Source: Gorsachius magnificus
Lineage: Eukaryota > Chordata > Aves > Pelecaniformes > Ardeidae
NCBI GenBank assembly: GCA_034008185.1
Contig: CM067082.1
Location: 98,947,311 to 99,011,310 of the forward strand
Length of the DNA stretch: 64,000 nt
Reading direction: 5' to 3'
Shown here: piece after piece, positions 13,651-25,170 of the stretch
How the letters are laid out: the number at the start of each line of letters is the position of its first letter
Position numbering within the stretch: the stretch's first letter is position 1
Position numbers and translations under genes: made by a program
The notes under the pieces: model-generated
What the model was told of the DNA's origin: nothing
Databases searched by the model: none
The model's input: only the letters and a program-made list of their open reading frames with translations

Positions 13651-16600
13651 TCTCTCCTGCCCTCCTACCTGCCCTCCTTCCTTTTCTGTTTTCCCATGCC
13701 AAATATCTCTCTACTAAGCATTCATCCAGAAATTTGGACTTGCAATTGAATGTTTCATCTGGTATATAACAACAAAAGATTGCAGAGAAAAACTGCCTTA
13801 AGACACTTTACAAAGCATGGCACAAGGTGGGAAAAGCATGCACATCTAAAACTAGATGTCCAGAACACAAAAGGAATCCCTTGCAATGAAGATTTTTGTC
13901 TGAAATGGAAGGATGACTTGGGGTAAAAGCACTGTGCCATAATTCAGTCATTCTAAATTCAATTTCTTGGCTCTGACATTGTTATCATACATGACCAGGC
14001 TTGGCTCCAGAGTCCAAGATCTCTGAGTTGAAGAAAATACCTCTTCTCTCTTTTTTCTTTGGAAGGTCTTTTTGAATCTTGGTCTTGTAGGACTGTCAAC
14101 ACACACAGTGAACTGTGGTTACAATCTTAGGCTGCAAGAGGCAGCTTTTTTTCTTGAAGCAGAGAGAACTTGGCTGGAATTTGAACACACTACTGTGACA
14201 CAAGTGTTGACAATAATTTTCCATAAATTTACTTCTTACCTTTCACATTATCCAAATGCATTGCTGTTGTGTGAAGTCATTAAATGAATGTCAAAACATA
14301 TCGAAAATAGAGAACACAATTCTTAACATTGTTCAGCCTGCTCAGATAACATTATATCAATGCGGCAACATCATTTATGGATAAAAATACATACCTGTGT
14401 AAATAAAAGTTCTATCAACATTTGAAATGCAAAGATGACAAATATTTCACTATGTGTTAAGAAGTAAATATTTCTTTTCAGTGTTTTGTAACCCTGCATG
14501 AGTGTAATTATCTCATGATGACCCATCATGTTGCATTACTTAGTATGACATTCCTTTTCAATATGAATACAAATAAATTTAATAAATTACTTTGATCATT
14601 GAAGATTGCTGGTAAATTTTACTTGGGCTCTGCTTGAGCCTCGAAGGCCACTTATGATATCATGCAGCCCAAAGCAGAAGGCTCCTTAAGGACTCCATTT
14701 ATGAGAGAAATAAATAAATATCTGCCATGGCAGATCTCAACTTTTTGAAAGGGAGCATCACAATCATGCTTACTATCATGTCTGCTAGATCAGGCATTTG
14801 GTGTTGAGAAAGAGTTCAGGCTATACTAAAGCATAGGAGCTTTGGTCTGTATTTGGTCTAAATAAGAAACTACTCACAAGCTGTGAAGAAGCAGGGCTGC
14901 TTGACACCAGAGGTGTACTTTGCTTTGATGTATGAAGTCTTTCTTCTTCTGCCAGAGGGAAGAGCTGTACTCTGACACTGGTTTTTACAATTTTATTCAT
15001 TGGGAAAAGACAGTCTTTGTTAATGGCGATCTTAAGTTGCATAATGGACCGAAATCTGTTTGCATCTGCTTGACTGAAACTTCGAATATACAGTTAAAAG
15101 GCAGTCTTGGAGGAAAAACCTGGGTGCACAGAAACTGATGTGAATCAGGATTTGATTTAGGGAAACCACCTAATTTCATAGGAAATTGTTGTTGCATGAC
15201 AGTCTCTGATCTTGAACAAAATCCCCTGAAGGACAGAAACAAATGCAGCATTTCTCGAAGGAAATATTGACATGAGTCAAGAAATGCCTTGGAACAAAGC
15301 CAGGGCTAACCCCAGAGATGGAAGCATTTGAACTGTGTGGGTGCACCCAGGCCACTGGAGCATGTACACCTATCCAGGCATTGAGATGGAGGGCTAGTGA
15401 GCTGAGAGCAGAAGCTGGCCAGAACAGCCTTCCCATACCCAGCACTAAGACAGGCTCTCTGCGATGTGCTGCATTCTTGTCATTTAGCTGTACCAGCCTG
15501 GCTGAAGTTCATTAGCGTATACACTGTTGCACTTCACTGTGCAAACTTAACGTATGCCTGTACTAATTACCTTGACTGCAGTTTAACCTTCTAAGTGGGG
15601 CTGGTCTGACTTGGATTCAGGTTTCATGTTAGTCACTATAATGAAAACTAATCTTGGTCCTCCCTTTTCAGACTATAAATAGGCATCCTGTAACCAGCAT
15701 TGCCTGTTTCCTGTGTAGTCATTGCTAACAGGCAGAACAACTGATAAACTAGACTCCTGATGGCAAATCTTGGTGATATCAAGTCTGTGCATGTGATGGT
15801 GGGTCACCTTCTCAGCTATCTTACACCGTTTGCTTAAGAACACATTGAACAGAGCATTTGGCTTAAACCGTCACTAGCTCTGATTTGGGGATACTTCACC
15901 TGGTCTGCTGTTGTACTGTGTTTATAGCCATTTGTTTCTGAATTTGCTATGTATTCTTTGTGAGCTCGAAATACAAATAAATACAGGTTAAAATGGAAAA
16001 TTTGACGAGGAGGAACCAAATAGAACTCTGTTTTTGCAATGGAGGAAAAACTGACACCTGTGTTGTATTACATTGTCTCAGTGTAAGTGAACAGTTTTAA
16101 TATATATTATTATGTATGCATGCCAATATTTGCCAGCAATCCAGGGTCTTCTTGTTTTTCTCTAGATAAAATACTCTCATATCTCTTCAGTGACAGCACT
16201 CGCAAAGGCAAATAATGTAATATGACATAAAGATAGCCATTCTCACCCCTCATGCCCTCTTCTTCTCCATCCCTCCCTCCTCCTTTCTCCTTCCCTGAAA
16301 AAAATCCACCCCAAACAAACAAACCAGGAAGAATAAAGAGTACCAAGTAATGATAGATTCAGATTTGATTTTTCTGGGAATGTGAATGAAAGAGTTAGCC
16401 AGCAAAGGGTTAACAAAAAATAATCTCAGAGCTTGGTCTCTGCTGAGCTCACCTTGTCATTTCTGATTTCATTACTGAGTTTCTAGCAGAACGGTTGAAC
16501 CTGCAAAACGTCCTTTCTCTCCCATTTGCTGAGCACACTGAGCCAGCTGCTGCGAGTGCTGAGGCAATGGGGGCTGGGGAATAGGGTGGCAGCAGAGGAT

Positions 16601-17187
16601 TACTCCAGCTGCATCTAAAAATGTATGAATTCTGCAGAGAGAGAGCAACAGGTCCTGCTTCAGAATAGGGCTGATTGGCTTTTCTAAAAAAAGGTCATGA
16701 TTCAGTGAAAAGCTCAAACGCTCATAGGAAGGAAACATGTTTATAGTTTTCATATGAGTAGCCTAAGAACAGTTCTGTTCATAAACATTTATTGACAAAA
16801 GTACACAAATAGCAGAAACTGAAAGCTTATTTTGCAGATTAAACCTTTCCTGCCAGTTGTTCTTTTTTTCTCCATATGATGAGTAGTTATGCAATTTCTT
16901 TGGCTTTCACTTATTATGATAGTACTGGTTATAAGTTTACTGAGCAAAATCGGTCTTCTCTGTCAAATGCATATCTGCACTATTTCCTTTAAGAGACACC
17001 ACGATGCGAAGGCACGTTCTTCAGTCTCAATGGCAATTGATACTGTTTGCCCCATCAGAGGGCAGAGGAACTTAGAAGCGTCACACCAAGGTTTAGCACT
17101 ATATATGTTTTCACTGACTATGCAACAGTTTAGCAGCCTCTCCCTTCAGGGAAAGAAAAGCTGCAGGTTACCAAGTCAGAAGTTTAT

Positions 17188-17226
17188 CTGTTCTGTTCCG
17201 GTCTGTTCCGTTCTGTTCTATTCTAC
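17188..17226 (+). repeat. Degenerate TTCTG pentanucleotide run
   Basis: TCTGTTCTGTTCCGGTCTGT then TCCGTTCTGTTCTATTCTAC: about seven imperfect copies of a 5-base unit, followed by CTTGCTCTTGCTCT. It is a decayed microsatellite. Confidence 0.75.
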
Positions 17227-17656
17227 CTACTCTTGCTCTTGCTCTACTCCCAGTGGCATCTAAATCAATTCTTCAAATAATTGAAATGACAAACATCCCC
17301 TAAGTCAACAGATAAATTTATGGCTAAAAGGTGGTTATTTTCCAAGTAATTTGTTTTTTGCCTTGCCAAAAGCAAGATGGTAAGCCAAAGTCTAGCCTCC
17401 ATCTTTGTACACTTCTAGCTTTGTATTTTCCTCTTTTGATACCACTTTTCTTAGATTTGAAAATGAGTATCAGTGGGATTTTTTTTATGTGTCTCCTCCC
17501 CCACCCCATCCACACATCTATAAATTTTGGCTTGAAAAATAATGAAATGTGTTTTTTAATGAGCTTATTATTTATGTGCAGACTAGTGCGATCTGGTAAC
17601 CAAACTCATCTTAATCTTGTGTCATCATCTAAATAGAATGCTTTTCAAAAATAAAC

Positions 17657-17673
17657 AATAATAATAATAATAA
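17657..17673 (+). repeat. Short (AAT)n run
   Basis: Five to six AAT units inside an A-rich stretch; trivial simple repeat. Confidence 0.8.
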
Positions 17674-18685
17674 AATAAACAAAAATGTGCCAAATTTTAC
17701 TTTAAGAAAAGATGAATTCCTTTCTTTAATGAGATGAACCAGTATTTCATTGCATAAATAAGATTACTTTTTCAAATGGGTAGGACATATTCTGCTACTA
17801 ATTACAGATGCAAATCAGAAAATGTTATATTGACCTTAATAGCTTTTAGCCCTCCTACAACTTGAATATGTCACTGCTATAAAATCTCTTCAGCCTTATC
17901 TAACCTATTTAATGTTATAAGGAATTCTATCTGATGCTGCCACAATTGAAGAGAGAGATGATTGGACTTACAAGTCTGGGAAAAAAAAATCTGTAGACGC
18001 ATGAAGCTTTGAAGGGCTTTTTAAAGCTCTGTGCAGATTGCCTACTTAAGCTTTGTAACAACATGGCAAGCATGGCTTTTCCTCCTGGACACAAAGCCTA
18101 ATGCCTAGTTCTCTGTTTGCCTTAACTCCTGTGAGTATTCCTGCTGAGCAGCTTTAGCAGACCAGCCTCTCAAAGTAAAAGATTAAACCTTTTCTCCTGT
18201 TCCCATGAGTTTTAATCCTGAGGGAAACAGTAATCAAGATGATTGAAAAGACAACATGAAGAGTCACATCTAGCTATGGAGGGTGATAACCAAGTATCGA
18301 AAGCTTTAGATATTGACATGATCTGATGTTACTTCTGTTCAAAAGGTGGCTTAATCACAGGTTTCTGTATAAAAGAAGGATCCAGTCTTCGAACAACTGT
18401 GCCGGGCTTGCTGCCAGAAAACATCATATCTAAGTGCTTCTATCAGCCCTTCAGAAAGGAAAAGCAGAAAAAAAGACAAAAAGGAAAAATTCTTCTAATA
18501 AGCTTGGCATGTGAACTTGCTTGTCAGAGAGATACATACTCCAAATCCTAAATTTTATCTTATCAAACAGAAGCCCTCTGGCCTTGGTTCCACATGGGGC
18601 TTAAACATAGGCCTGTCTGGAGGTAAACACTACTAATCAAACATGTCAGTATTTTGATAGGTTGTGCCTTCTGCAAAAAGGCTGA

Positions 18686-18690
18686 GGAAG
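18686..18690. repeat. Left target-site duplication GGAAG of LTR copy 2
   Basis: GGAAG immediately before the LTR end is repeated exactly at 19291-19295 after the other end. Five bases fits ERVL-type integration. Confidence 0.9.
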
Positions 18691-19290
18691 TGTCGTGGTT
18701 TAACCCAGCTGGCAACTAAACACCACGCAGACGCTCGCTCACTCCCCCCCCTCCCTCAGTGGGATGGGGGAAAGAATCGGGAGGGAGAAAAAGGTTAGAG
18801 CCGAGGGCTGAGATAAAGACAATTTAATAAGAGAAAATAATAATAATAGTAATAATGAGAATGATAACAAAATATACAGAATATACAAAATGAATGATGC
18901 ACAATGCAATTGCTCACCACCCGCCGACTGATGCCCAGCCCGTCCCGAGCAGCAATCACTCCCCGAGCCGCGATCAGTCCCCGAGCAGCGATCAGTACCT
19001 GAGCAGCGATCATTCTTCCCGCGACCGACTAAACCCCTCCGAGCATGATGTTATATGGTATGGAATAGCTCTTTGGACAGTTTGGGTCCTAGCTGTGCTG
19101 TACTCCCAGCTTGTTATGCACCTGGCCGAGCAGGAGAAGCTCAAAAAGTCCTTGAACAGTCTGAGCACTGCTTGGCAACAACTAAAAACATCAGCGTGTT
19201 ATCAACATTCTTCTAGCACTGAATCCAAAGCACAGCACTATGCTAGCTTCTGTGAAGAAAATTAACTCTATCCCAGCCGAAACCAGGACA
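18691..19290 (-). mobile_element. Solo LTR, avian ERVL-like family, tandem-array form (copy 2)
   Basis: A 600-bp LTR read on the minus strand as TGTCCTGGTTTCGGCTGGG to GGTTAAACCACGACA, in the same sense as the host gene. It is bounded by an exact 5-bp target duplication, GGAAG (18686-18690 and 19291-19295). The first half matches copies 1 and 4 (GATAGAGTTAATTTTC, CCATACCATAT, ATCATGCTC). After ATCATGCTC it switches to a four-unit 18-bp tandem array (18948-19019), then a GTGGTGAGCAATTGCAT block, an AT-rich (TTA)n-like stretch and an ATTAAA poly(A) signal (plus TTTAAT, 18823-18828). The TATA segment of copies 1 and 4 is absent. No internal viral genes are present. The open frame of QVLIAARG-type repeats at 18795-19013 is a by-product of the array. 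Confidence 0.93.
18948..19019 (-). repeat. 18-bp tandem array inside LTR copy 2 (four units)
   Basis: Plus-strand units are GAGCAGCAATCACTCCCC, GAGCCGCGATCAGTCCCC, GAGCAGCGATCAGTACCT and GAGCAGCGATCATTCTTC. The array is CpG-rich and sits where the sister form of this LTR has its TATA box and early transcribed region. Confidence 0.9.
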
Positions 19291-19295
19291 GGAAG
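19291..19295. repeat. Right target-site duplication GGAAG of LTR copy 2
   Basis: Exact copy of 18686-18690, showing this LTR is a complete solo insertion and not half of a provirus with another copy. Confidence 0.9.
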
Positions 19296-19689
19296 AGAAA
19301 GTGGTACCTGCTTTAATGGGCAATACCCATTTGAGCCTCAAGTACTGCCTGTCAGCTACAAAAGAGAGGGCCAAAAAAAGATAAAAGCTCAGGAGTAGTT
19401 AGCCCAGAGCAGTAAAAATAAATGGCCAAACAAAAAACCTAGGCAGAAAACTTTAGCTTTTGAGGGAAGAATACTTCCCATCAGCAAAAGCTTTTCTGAA
19501 GCAAAGCTCAATGGCCCTCAGTCTTGTGGCTTTTTGCTTATTCCCTTCTTGTTCCAAAGTATATCTCATTATGGAGCTTTTTCTTCTCCAAGCTTCTTCA
19601 TCACGTGCACCAACTTCATATCTTGCCTATTCATCTACCACTGCATCAGTTCCCTCAGTATGGACATTTCAGGGAATGTGGACATCAGA
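19296..19689 (-). other. CNTNAP2: Intron sequence between LTR copy 2 and the CR1 element
   Basis: About 390 bp of unassigned intron. A 104-codon plus frame that starts at 19460 crosses into the CR1 and has no known domain. The lower end may include an older, unrecognised part of the CR1. Confidence 0.6.
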
Positions 19690-20256
19690 AAGTTGTATCA
19701 GAAATAGTGTTTGTATCAGAAATAGTGTGGCCAGCATGACTATGGAGATTTTTCCCTGTACTGGGCGCTGGTGAGGCTGCAACTCAAATACTATGTTCAG
19801 TTTTGGGACCCTCACTACAAGAAAGACATTGAGGTGCTGGACCACATCCAAAGAAGGGCAATGAAGCTGGTGAAGGGTCTGGAGCACAAGTCTTATGAGG
19901 AGTGGCTGAGGGAACTGGGGTTGTTTAGCCTGGAGAAAATAAGGCTGAGTCTCCACCTTATCACTCTGTACAAGTACCTGAAAGGAGGTTGTAGCGGGGT
20001 GGGTGTTGGTCTTGTTTCCCAAGTAGCAAGAGACTTAGATTGGATATTAAGAAAAATTTTTTCACCAAGACAGTGGTCAAGCACTGGAACAGGCTTCCCA
20101 GGGAAATGGTTGAGTCCCATCCCTGCAGATATTTAAAAGATGTGTAGACGTGGTGCTTGGGAGTTAGTAGTGGACATGGTACTGTTAGGTTAATGGTTGG
20201 ACTTGATGATCTTAAGGGTCTTTTCTAACCTGAATGAGTCTATGTATCTATGATTC
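19690..20256 (+). mobile_element. CR1 LINE, 5'-truncated 3' end with remnant of the reverse-transcriptase ORF tail
   Basis: CR1 is the main avian non-LTR retrotransposon. Seen in order: ATCAGAAATAGTGT.GGCCAGCA; CTGGTGAGGCTGCAACTC; CACTACAAGAAAGACATTGA; GAAGCTGGTGAAGGGTCTGG; TGGAACAGGCTTCCCAGGGA; GGTTAATGGTTGGACTTGAT; then the terminal short repeats CTATGTATCTATGATTC. The plus frame at 19771-20136 preserves the ORF2 tail (for example [17 protein letters not shown] and [10 protein letters not shown]). Two lesions are visible: an 18-bp duplication at 19693-19728, and a deletion of roughly 45-55 bp (judged against the CR1 consensus from memory) at about 20029-20034, between GTAGCAAG and AGACTTAGATTGG. 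It is a dead copy, antisense to the host gene. Confidence 0.92.
19693..19728 (+). repeat. 18-bp tandem duplication inside the CR1
   Basis: TTGTATCAGAAATAGTGT occurs twice in a row without mismatch (19693-19710 and 19711-19728). The CR1 consensus as I remember it has this segment once, so this is a local, recent slippage or duplication. Confidence 0.85.
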
Positions 20257-23200
20257 ATGTACAACCACTGAAGCGAAAACTGGAACTCGTGTCTCTTCTT
20301 TCTGTTCAGAAACAATGATTGCTGTCCCCTCTTGCTCAATCCTTTTTCTCCATGCTGAGTGATAATCATCTCCTGCTTCAAAAGCTGACAGATGACACAA
20401 ACACTAGAAACACTCTAGTTTTTCTGGGAGTCTAAAATTAAATCTCAAGCAGGAGCTGAAAATTTGGAAGTTGCTATGTGGCTAAGCAAAAGTCAACTTG
20501 TGGCTTTACTGGCTGCTCAGAAAAGTTCCTAAAAGTTCGCTGGCTGTCCCTCTCTTCCTAGCAATTTCTGGATACTACAGATTTCTCCAACTTGTCAGAG
20601 GCTAAAAAACGAGTAGCTAGATAATGAACAGCAAACTGTTGGAAACCAATGCTTTGCGACAGCTTTTATCTGGTATTTTTTTGTATTGTCTACAGTGTTT
20701 TTGCTACAGGCCTGCAATTTTCTGTTTTTATCTGACCAATCCAGACTCCAGATGCAACTTGTGATAAAAATGCTTCGCTCTGCATCACCTACATTGCTGA
20801 ATTTCTGCCTGTTTCTCTGACCTCCATCGTACAAGAAGTTTGAACATTGATCAACAGAGCAGGTGAGCTGACTGTGTCTTCTATGCACCATTGATAATTT
20901 GTTTCCCTGGCTGTTTGGGGTTTTCTTTACAGCCTTGTTACAATTTCTCATGTCGCTGCTGGATTGCTGCATGTCTGGAGAGGTGTCATCTTATCTTCTT
21001 GGCCCATAGAACTGCAACCACATTATTTCTCCAACCAGTCTGAGACCACTCTCTGGCTCTAGCAGCAGTAGTGCAGGCAGAGATGTGACTGGTGTGTTTG
21101 GCAGGCGGAGGTTAGTGCACATCACTGCCATAATAGTCTGAGCACAGCCTAACACAGCCCTAACAGCATGCTGTCTGAGACAGGGGAAGTAGCTTTTCCT
21201 GATGGCAGGCTGACAGCGATCTCTCTGCGTGTTACAGCAATGGAAGGAAAGTGGTGTGAGAGGAGAGGTGTTGAGGGAACTAGCTCATCTACACTGCACT
21301 TGAAGTAAGTAAGAAAAGTTAATTTAGGCCTTTACCCTGTGCTACACTACATTTAGTGTCATGGCTGTGAGACCTCAAAAGTCAGAGTTTCCAGGGGTGT
21401 TTCCTCATCAAGTGTCTCCTTTCTGTGCCACATTCATGGCAATTTCACCATGAAGGGGATAAACATGCACAAACACCACTACAGTGACCACAGTGAGGTG
21501 GAACAAGCTACACTTTCATCCTAATTTGGTTTCACAAAAGACTCGAAGAGATACAAGTTGGCACTTCTGAGGCCAAATTTGGTATGTGCAGCGACAGCCC
21601 TGTAGCTAGTTCTCTGTAAGTGTTTGCAGTAAATAATCCAATTTTAATTAACATGAGATATAATAACTCTTATTAAACCTAAATTGAATGCATGTTAGGG
21701 AACTTAAATTTGTAGCATTACCCAATACAAACTGTCAGAAGTGGCAGCTTCAATCCCATTACTCCAAGTTTTATCACTATGCTAAAACTGACCTGCTAAA
21801 TGACTCTCCTGGGTAATGCATAATGCCATAAAATGAAACACTGATTTATTACTTAAATAAAAGACATCAGAGATCGTCAGGGTGTTAAACATCAGGGCTG
21901 GCTTGTTTTGCAAACCATATTTAATGGCAGACCCAGCTGGTACTCCTTAAATAGAACTCAAACAAATAAACAACCTTTTTTCTAAATGATGGCAGACAAA
22001 AGCAGAGGTGGGCTACCTGCTCTTTAGGGTATGGGATTTCAATTTTTTTTCACAACACGGATCACGGGGTAATGGAACAACTATATCCACTGCTGCCACT
22101 GGTGACTGAAAATATCATATCTTGAGTAAACAAACCTGTTATTTATATAGATCACCTCCTGGGACCAGCGGATTAAGAAAACACCCTGTCTGCAGCGTTA
22201 CTGCTTTCAGTTCACTGGCTGCTGTTCTTTATCACTGCTGCTTTGTGCCAGCTTTGCTAGCCAGATATGGGACTGATAATACCCTTCCTAAAGATTCAAT
22301 TGCAACTCTTCCATTGACATCAAATGGAGCACAAGCAGGAATGACAACACTTTCTCTTTAATGGCTGTTTTATTTTATTTCCTGCTCCTAGGGTTTGTGC
22401 AGAACTGTTGGCAGATCAAGCATCAATCCTCCATCAACCCTGTATTTGAGAGGGAAGAATAATGCATACAATACATGGTATTGCTGCAATATAATTCAAT
22501 TTTCTCCAAGTGCTGGAACTTAATGATGATAATAATCAAGCTAGATTTTCAGAAGGATTACAAGGGTGAGGTAGGTGACCCCAGAAATGTCTCAATGTTG
22601 AACTTCTGTTTTCTTGTACAGTCTCTGAACTTCAGCATCTTGCAGAATCTGAGTTTCTTTGCACTGCCACCATCTAGGAACCTAATCTATTCCACCTCTT
22701 TAAAAAAATCCTCCATCAGATGGCAGCAAGGTACAAGCTTTTGTAAAAAGGCAAAGCAGGCAGACGGGAGTTTTGCCTTTGTATTTAAGTAAATGTCAAC
22801 AAATAGTTTAGCTTTTTAGATCAGCTCTTTTTTTCACTGTTGGAATAGCAAAAGGATGGGTAATTTATTGCCCTGTTACATCAGATCTCCAACCTGTGTA
22901 TGTTGTTCCCAGTGAACGTGTTTCAAGCACCCTGCAGCCCTGGTTACTCAGGGGCTTTAGGTGCCTTGCTTGGTTTGTAGCCCCCACGTTTCTCTTGCAT
23001 AAGGAGAGCAGTAAGGAATGGCCAGGTGGCTTCCCAAGGAGGCACAGCCTTGGCCTCCTTGCTGCTTTCTTTGGAGGAGCTCTCCCCATGGCTATGTGAC
23101 GTTGCCTGCAATACAGCTGCAGGTCTCTCTGCAGCGTGTTTACATCCCCCTCGAGCCCCCATGGCCCTTTGGGAAACTGCTTACCAGTTTCTCTTCTCTG

Positions 23201-23912
23201 CACTTTAGAAATGAAAGCCTCCCCTCCCTGGTGCTGCCAGTCAAGCTTGCAGTAGCTGCCTGCCAGTCTTTTAAAGACAAGAAGCATTCCTAAAAGCTGC
23301 TAGCTCTAGGATCCAGGGCTGAGGAACTGGGCACAGTGAATTCAAAGCCTGCTGAGACATCTCGTGTGACTGTCCAGACACTGATTACTGGAAAGCTGCA
23401 CTCTTAACCCACGAAAGATCAGCGGGTAATTGGTGTGGCACTATATCTGACAGGTTGCACTGAACAAATAAAGGCAGAGGGTCTGACCTACAGCACAGGG
23501 TGATAGCTGCTCTGGTGTCATCTCCTGACACTTCTTGCTCTGCCAGTAATATGTCTTGACTGTCCATGTCTTGCCCTCTGTCACGCTGCCCCATGTCAGT
23601 GCTGGGACTTCACACTCATTCTGCAGTCCTCCTTCAATGTTTTTCTTTCACTCTGCTTTTCTGGTGGCTTTCGACCACAGTGTCTCAAACCACATTGTAA
23701 CTTCTCTGCAATAAAGACTGTGTGCAGCCCCTGACAAGCGCTTGTGCTTGCTGCCCCTCAATAACCACAAAGCACAATAAAAAGAGAGAGTTTCTGCTTC
23801 CTTTGTAAAATGCACAGATTGATTTCATAAACAAGGACAAACTGATCACCTAATACTGCGCAAAAGAAGAAGAGGGTCTGTGGCAGGTGGGTAGGAGACA
23901 GCTGGAGGGGAA

Positions 23913-23934
23913 GGAGGCTGGCTGGAGGCTGGCT
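23913..23934 (+). repeat. 11-bp tandem duplication GGAGGCTGGCT
   Basis: GGAGGCTGGCT occurs twice back to back (23913-23923 and 23924-23934), followed by GGAGCAG. Minor local duplication in a G-rich stretch. Confidence 0.8.
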
Positions 23935-24443
23935 GGAGCAGCAGGCGGTATTCTCTGACAACCTGCTCCCTTCCCAGAACAGAAGGAAGAGCTCCAGGCA
24001 GATTTCAACTCAGATTCATAATCTGCTTCCTGGGCTTCCCCAGTGGTAGCATGGAAATACCCTGTCTGGATGATCTCGCTGCATGAGACAGTGTGAACAG
24101 CAGGGAATTCTGTCTCTGGGCACGTGGTATGTGCGTGTGGCTACGTGTGCCAGTTTGATGTGGGAGCAAGAGTCACACTCTGATAAATTATACATGACAT
24201 AGCATTTCCTCAGATAATATGAACTGGAAGACCAAAGTTCAAGAGGTCTGTGCAGACCACAGGAAGCAACCTAAGATAAAATACAGCCTTATGGTTTTTT
24301 CTTTAAGCTTGAATTCCTAATACTAACCACAAATGGAATAAAAATAAAATCTTACATTTTTATCACAACAATAGTCTACATGACTTTTCTGTACCACATT
24401 AATTCATCTTCATATTTCTTTAGTGGTCTCCATGTTCTATGCA

Positions 24444-24458
24444 TTTTTTTTTTTTTTT
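24444..24458 (+). repeat. T15 homopolymer
   Basis: About fifteen T followed by CCCAG; simple repeat. Confidence 0.85.
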
Positions 24459-25152
24459 CCCAGTATTCCCCAAGAGGCAAAAATACTGTATAACAACCAC
24501 TTCCAGGAGATGAACTCCAATCTTTAGAAGTCACTCATGTGCATGCTTTCTTAGTTCTGCTGGGCACAGGACACCAAATTGTCCCTTTGGTCCCAGAGAG
24601 GCTGAGGGACATCGAAAAAGACAGTTCATCCCACTTTTGTGGCTGCTCTTGATTGCCCTAGGCAACTTGCTTTCTTTCCCAACTCTGGAAATACATACAT
24701 ACACAATGAACACCAAAAGTGCAGGCAGGAGAAATGTGCAAATCAAACATCTCATATTTTCACCATTGCTCTTATCCACCAACAATTTAAAATTGATGGC
24801 GCCTGCTTGGGAAGTTTTCTATAAATAGAAAATAAGTTTGTTATAAATAAGCCAAAATAGTTTGTTAGACATGCTGAATAGTAATTTCTCATGCATGCTT
24901 TCTAACACACCTAGCATATTCATCAACTTCAAAGAAGTGCTACTATACACAGGTCCCCTATGAACAGGGGGATCAAGAAAAAAAATCTCAAACCCACAAG
25001 CCTGAATACAGGTTCCTAATTCTTACTCTTGGACTTTCATGGAAGTAACCAATTTGATCAAAATAAACTAAGTGGTGGAAAAAACTTCTGAAATGTGGGT
25101 TTAGTAGTCTGGTTTTCCTGGATTTCAAGTCCAGTAAACTTGGTGGGTGGTG

Positions 25153-25170
25153 TTTTTTTTTTTTTTTTTT
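25153..25170 (+). repeat. T18 homopolymer
   Basis: About eighteen T between GGTGG and AAACATG; simple repeat. Confidence 0.85.

Larger units (their letters stand above)
9176..18685 (-). other. CNTNAP2: Giant CNTNAP2 intron segment between LTR copies 1 and 2
   Basis: Mostly unique AT-rich sequence. It contains a protein-like minus-strand open stretch at about 9680-10040 (see findings), a CR1 tail scrap at 13145-13180, A18 at 13209-13226, the long (CCTT)n tract at 13573-13650, a degenerate TTCTG pentamer run at 17188-17226 and (AAT)n at 17657-17673. The 124-codon plus frame at 16889-17263 has no recognisable domain and overlaps the pentamer run, so it is rejected. No gene seen. Confidence 0.75.

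Noticed and set aside
13466..13769. Frames of repeated FLPS or RKEG residues on both strands
   Set aside because: They are the translation of the (CCTT)n microsatellite and its flanks.
16889..17263. 124-codon plus frame
   Set aside because: It runs into a degenerate pentamer repeat, has no recognised domain, and its hydrophobic start looks accidental in AT-rich DNA.
18795..19265. Frames with QVLIAARG-type repeats (minus) and a Ser/Pro/His-rich plus frame
   Set aside because: Both are products of the 18-bp array in LTR copy 2; the same frames recur at 54137-54536 in copy 3.
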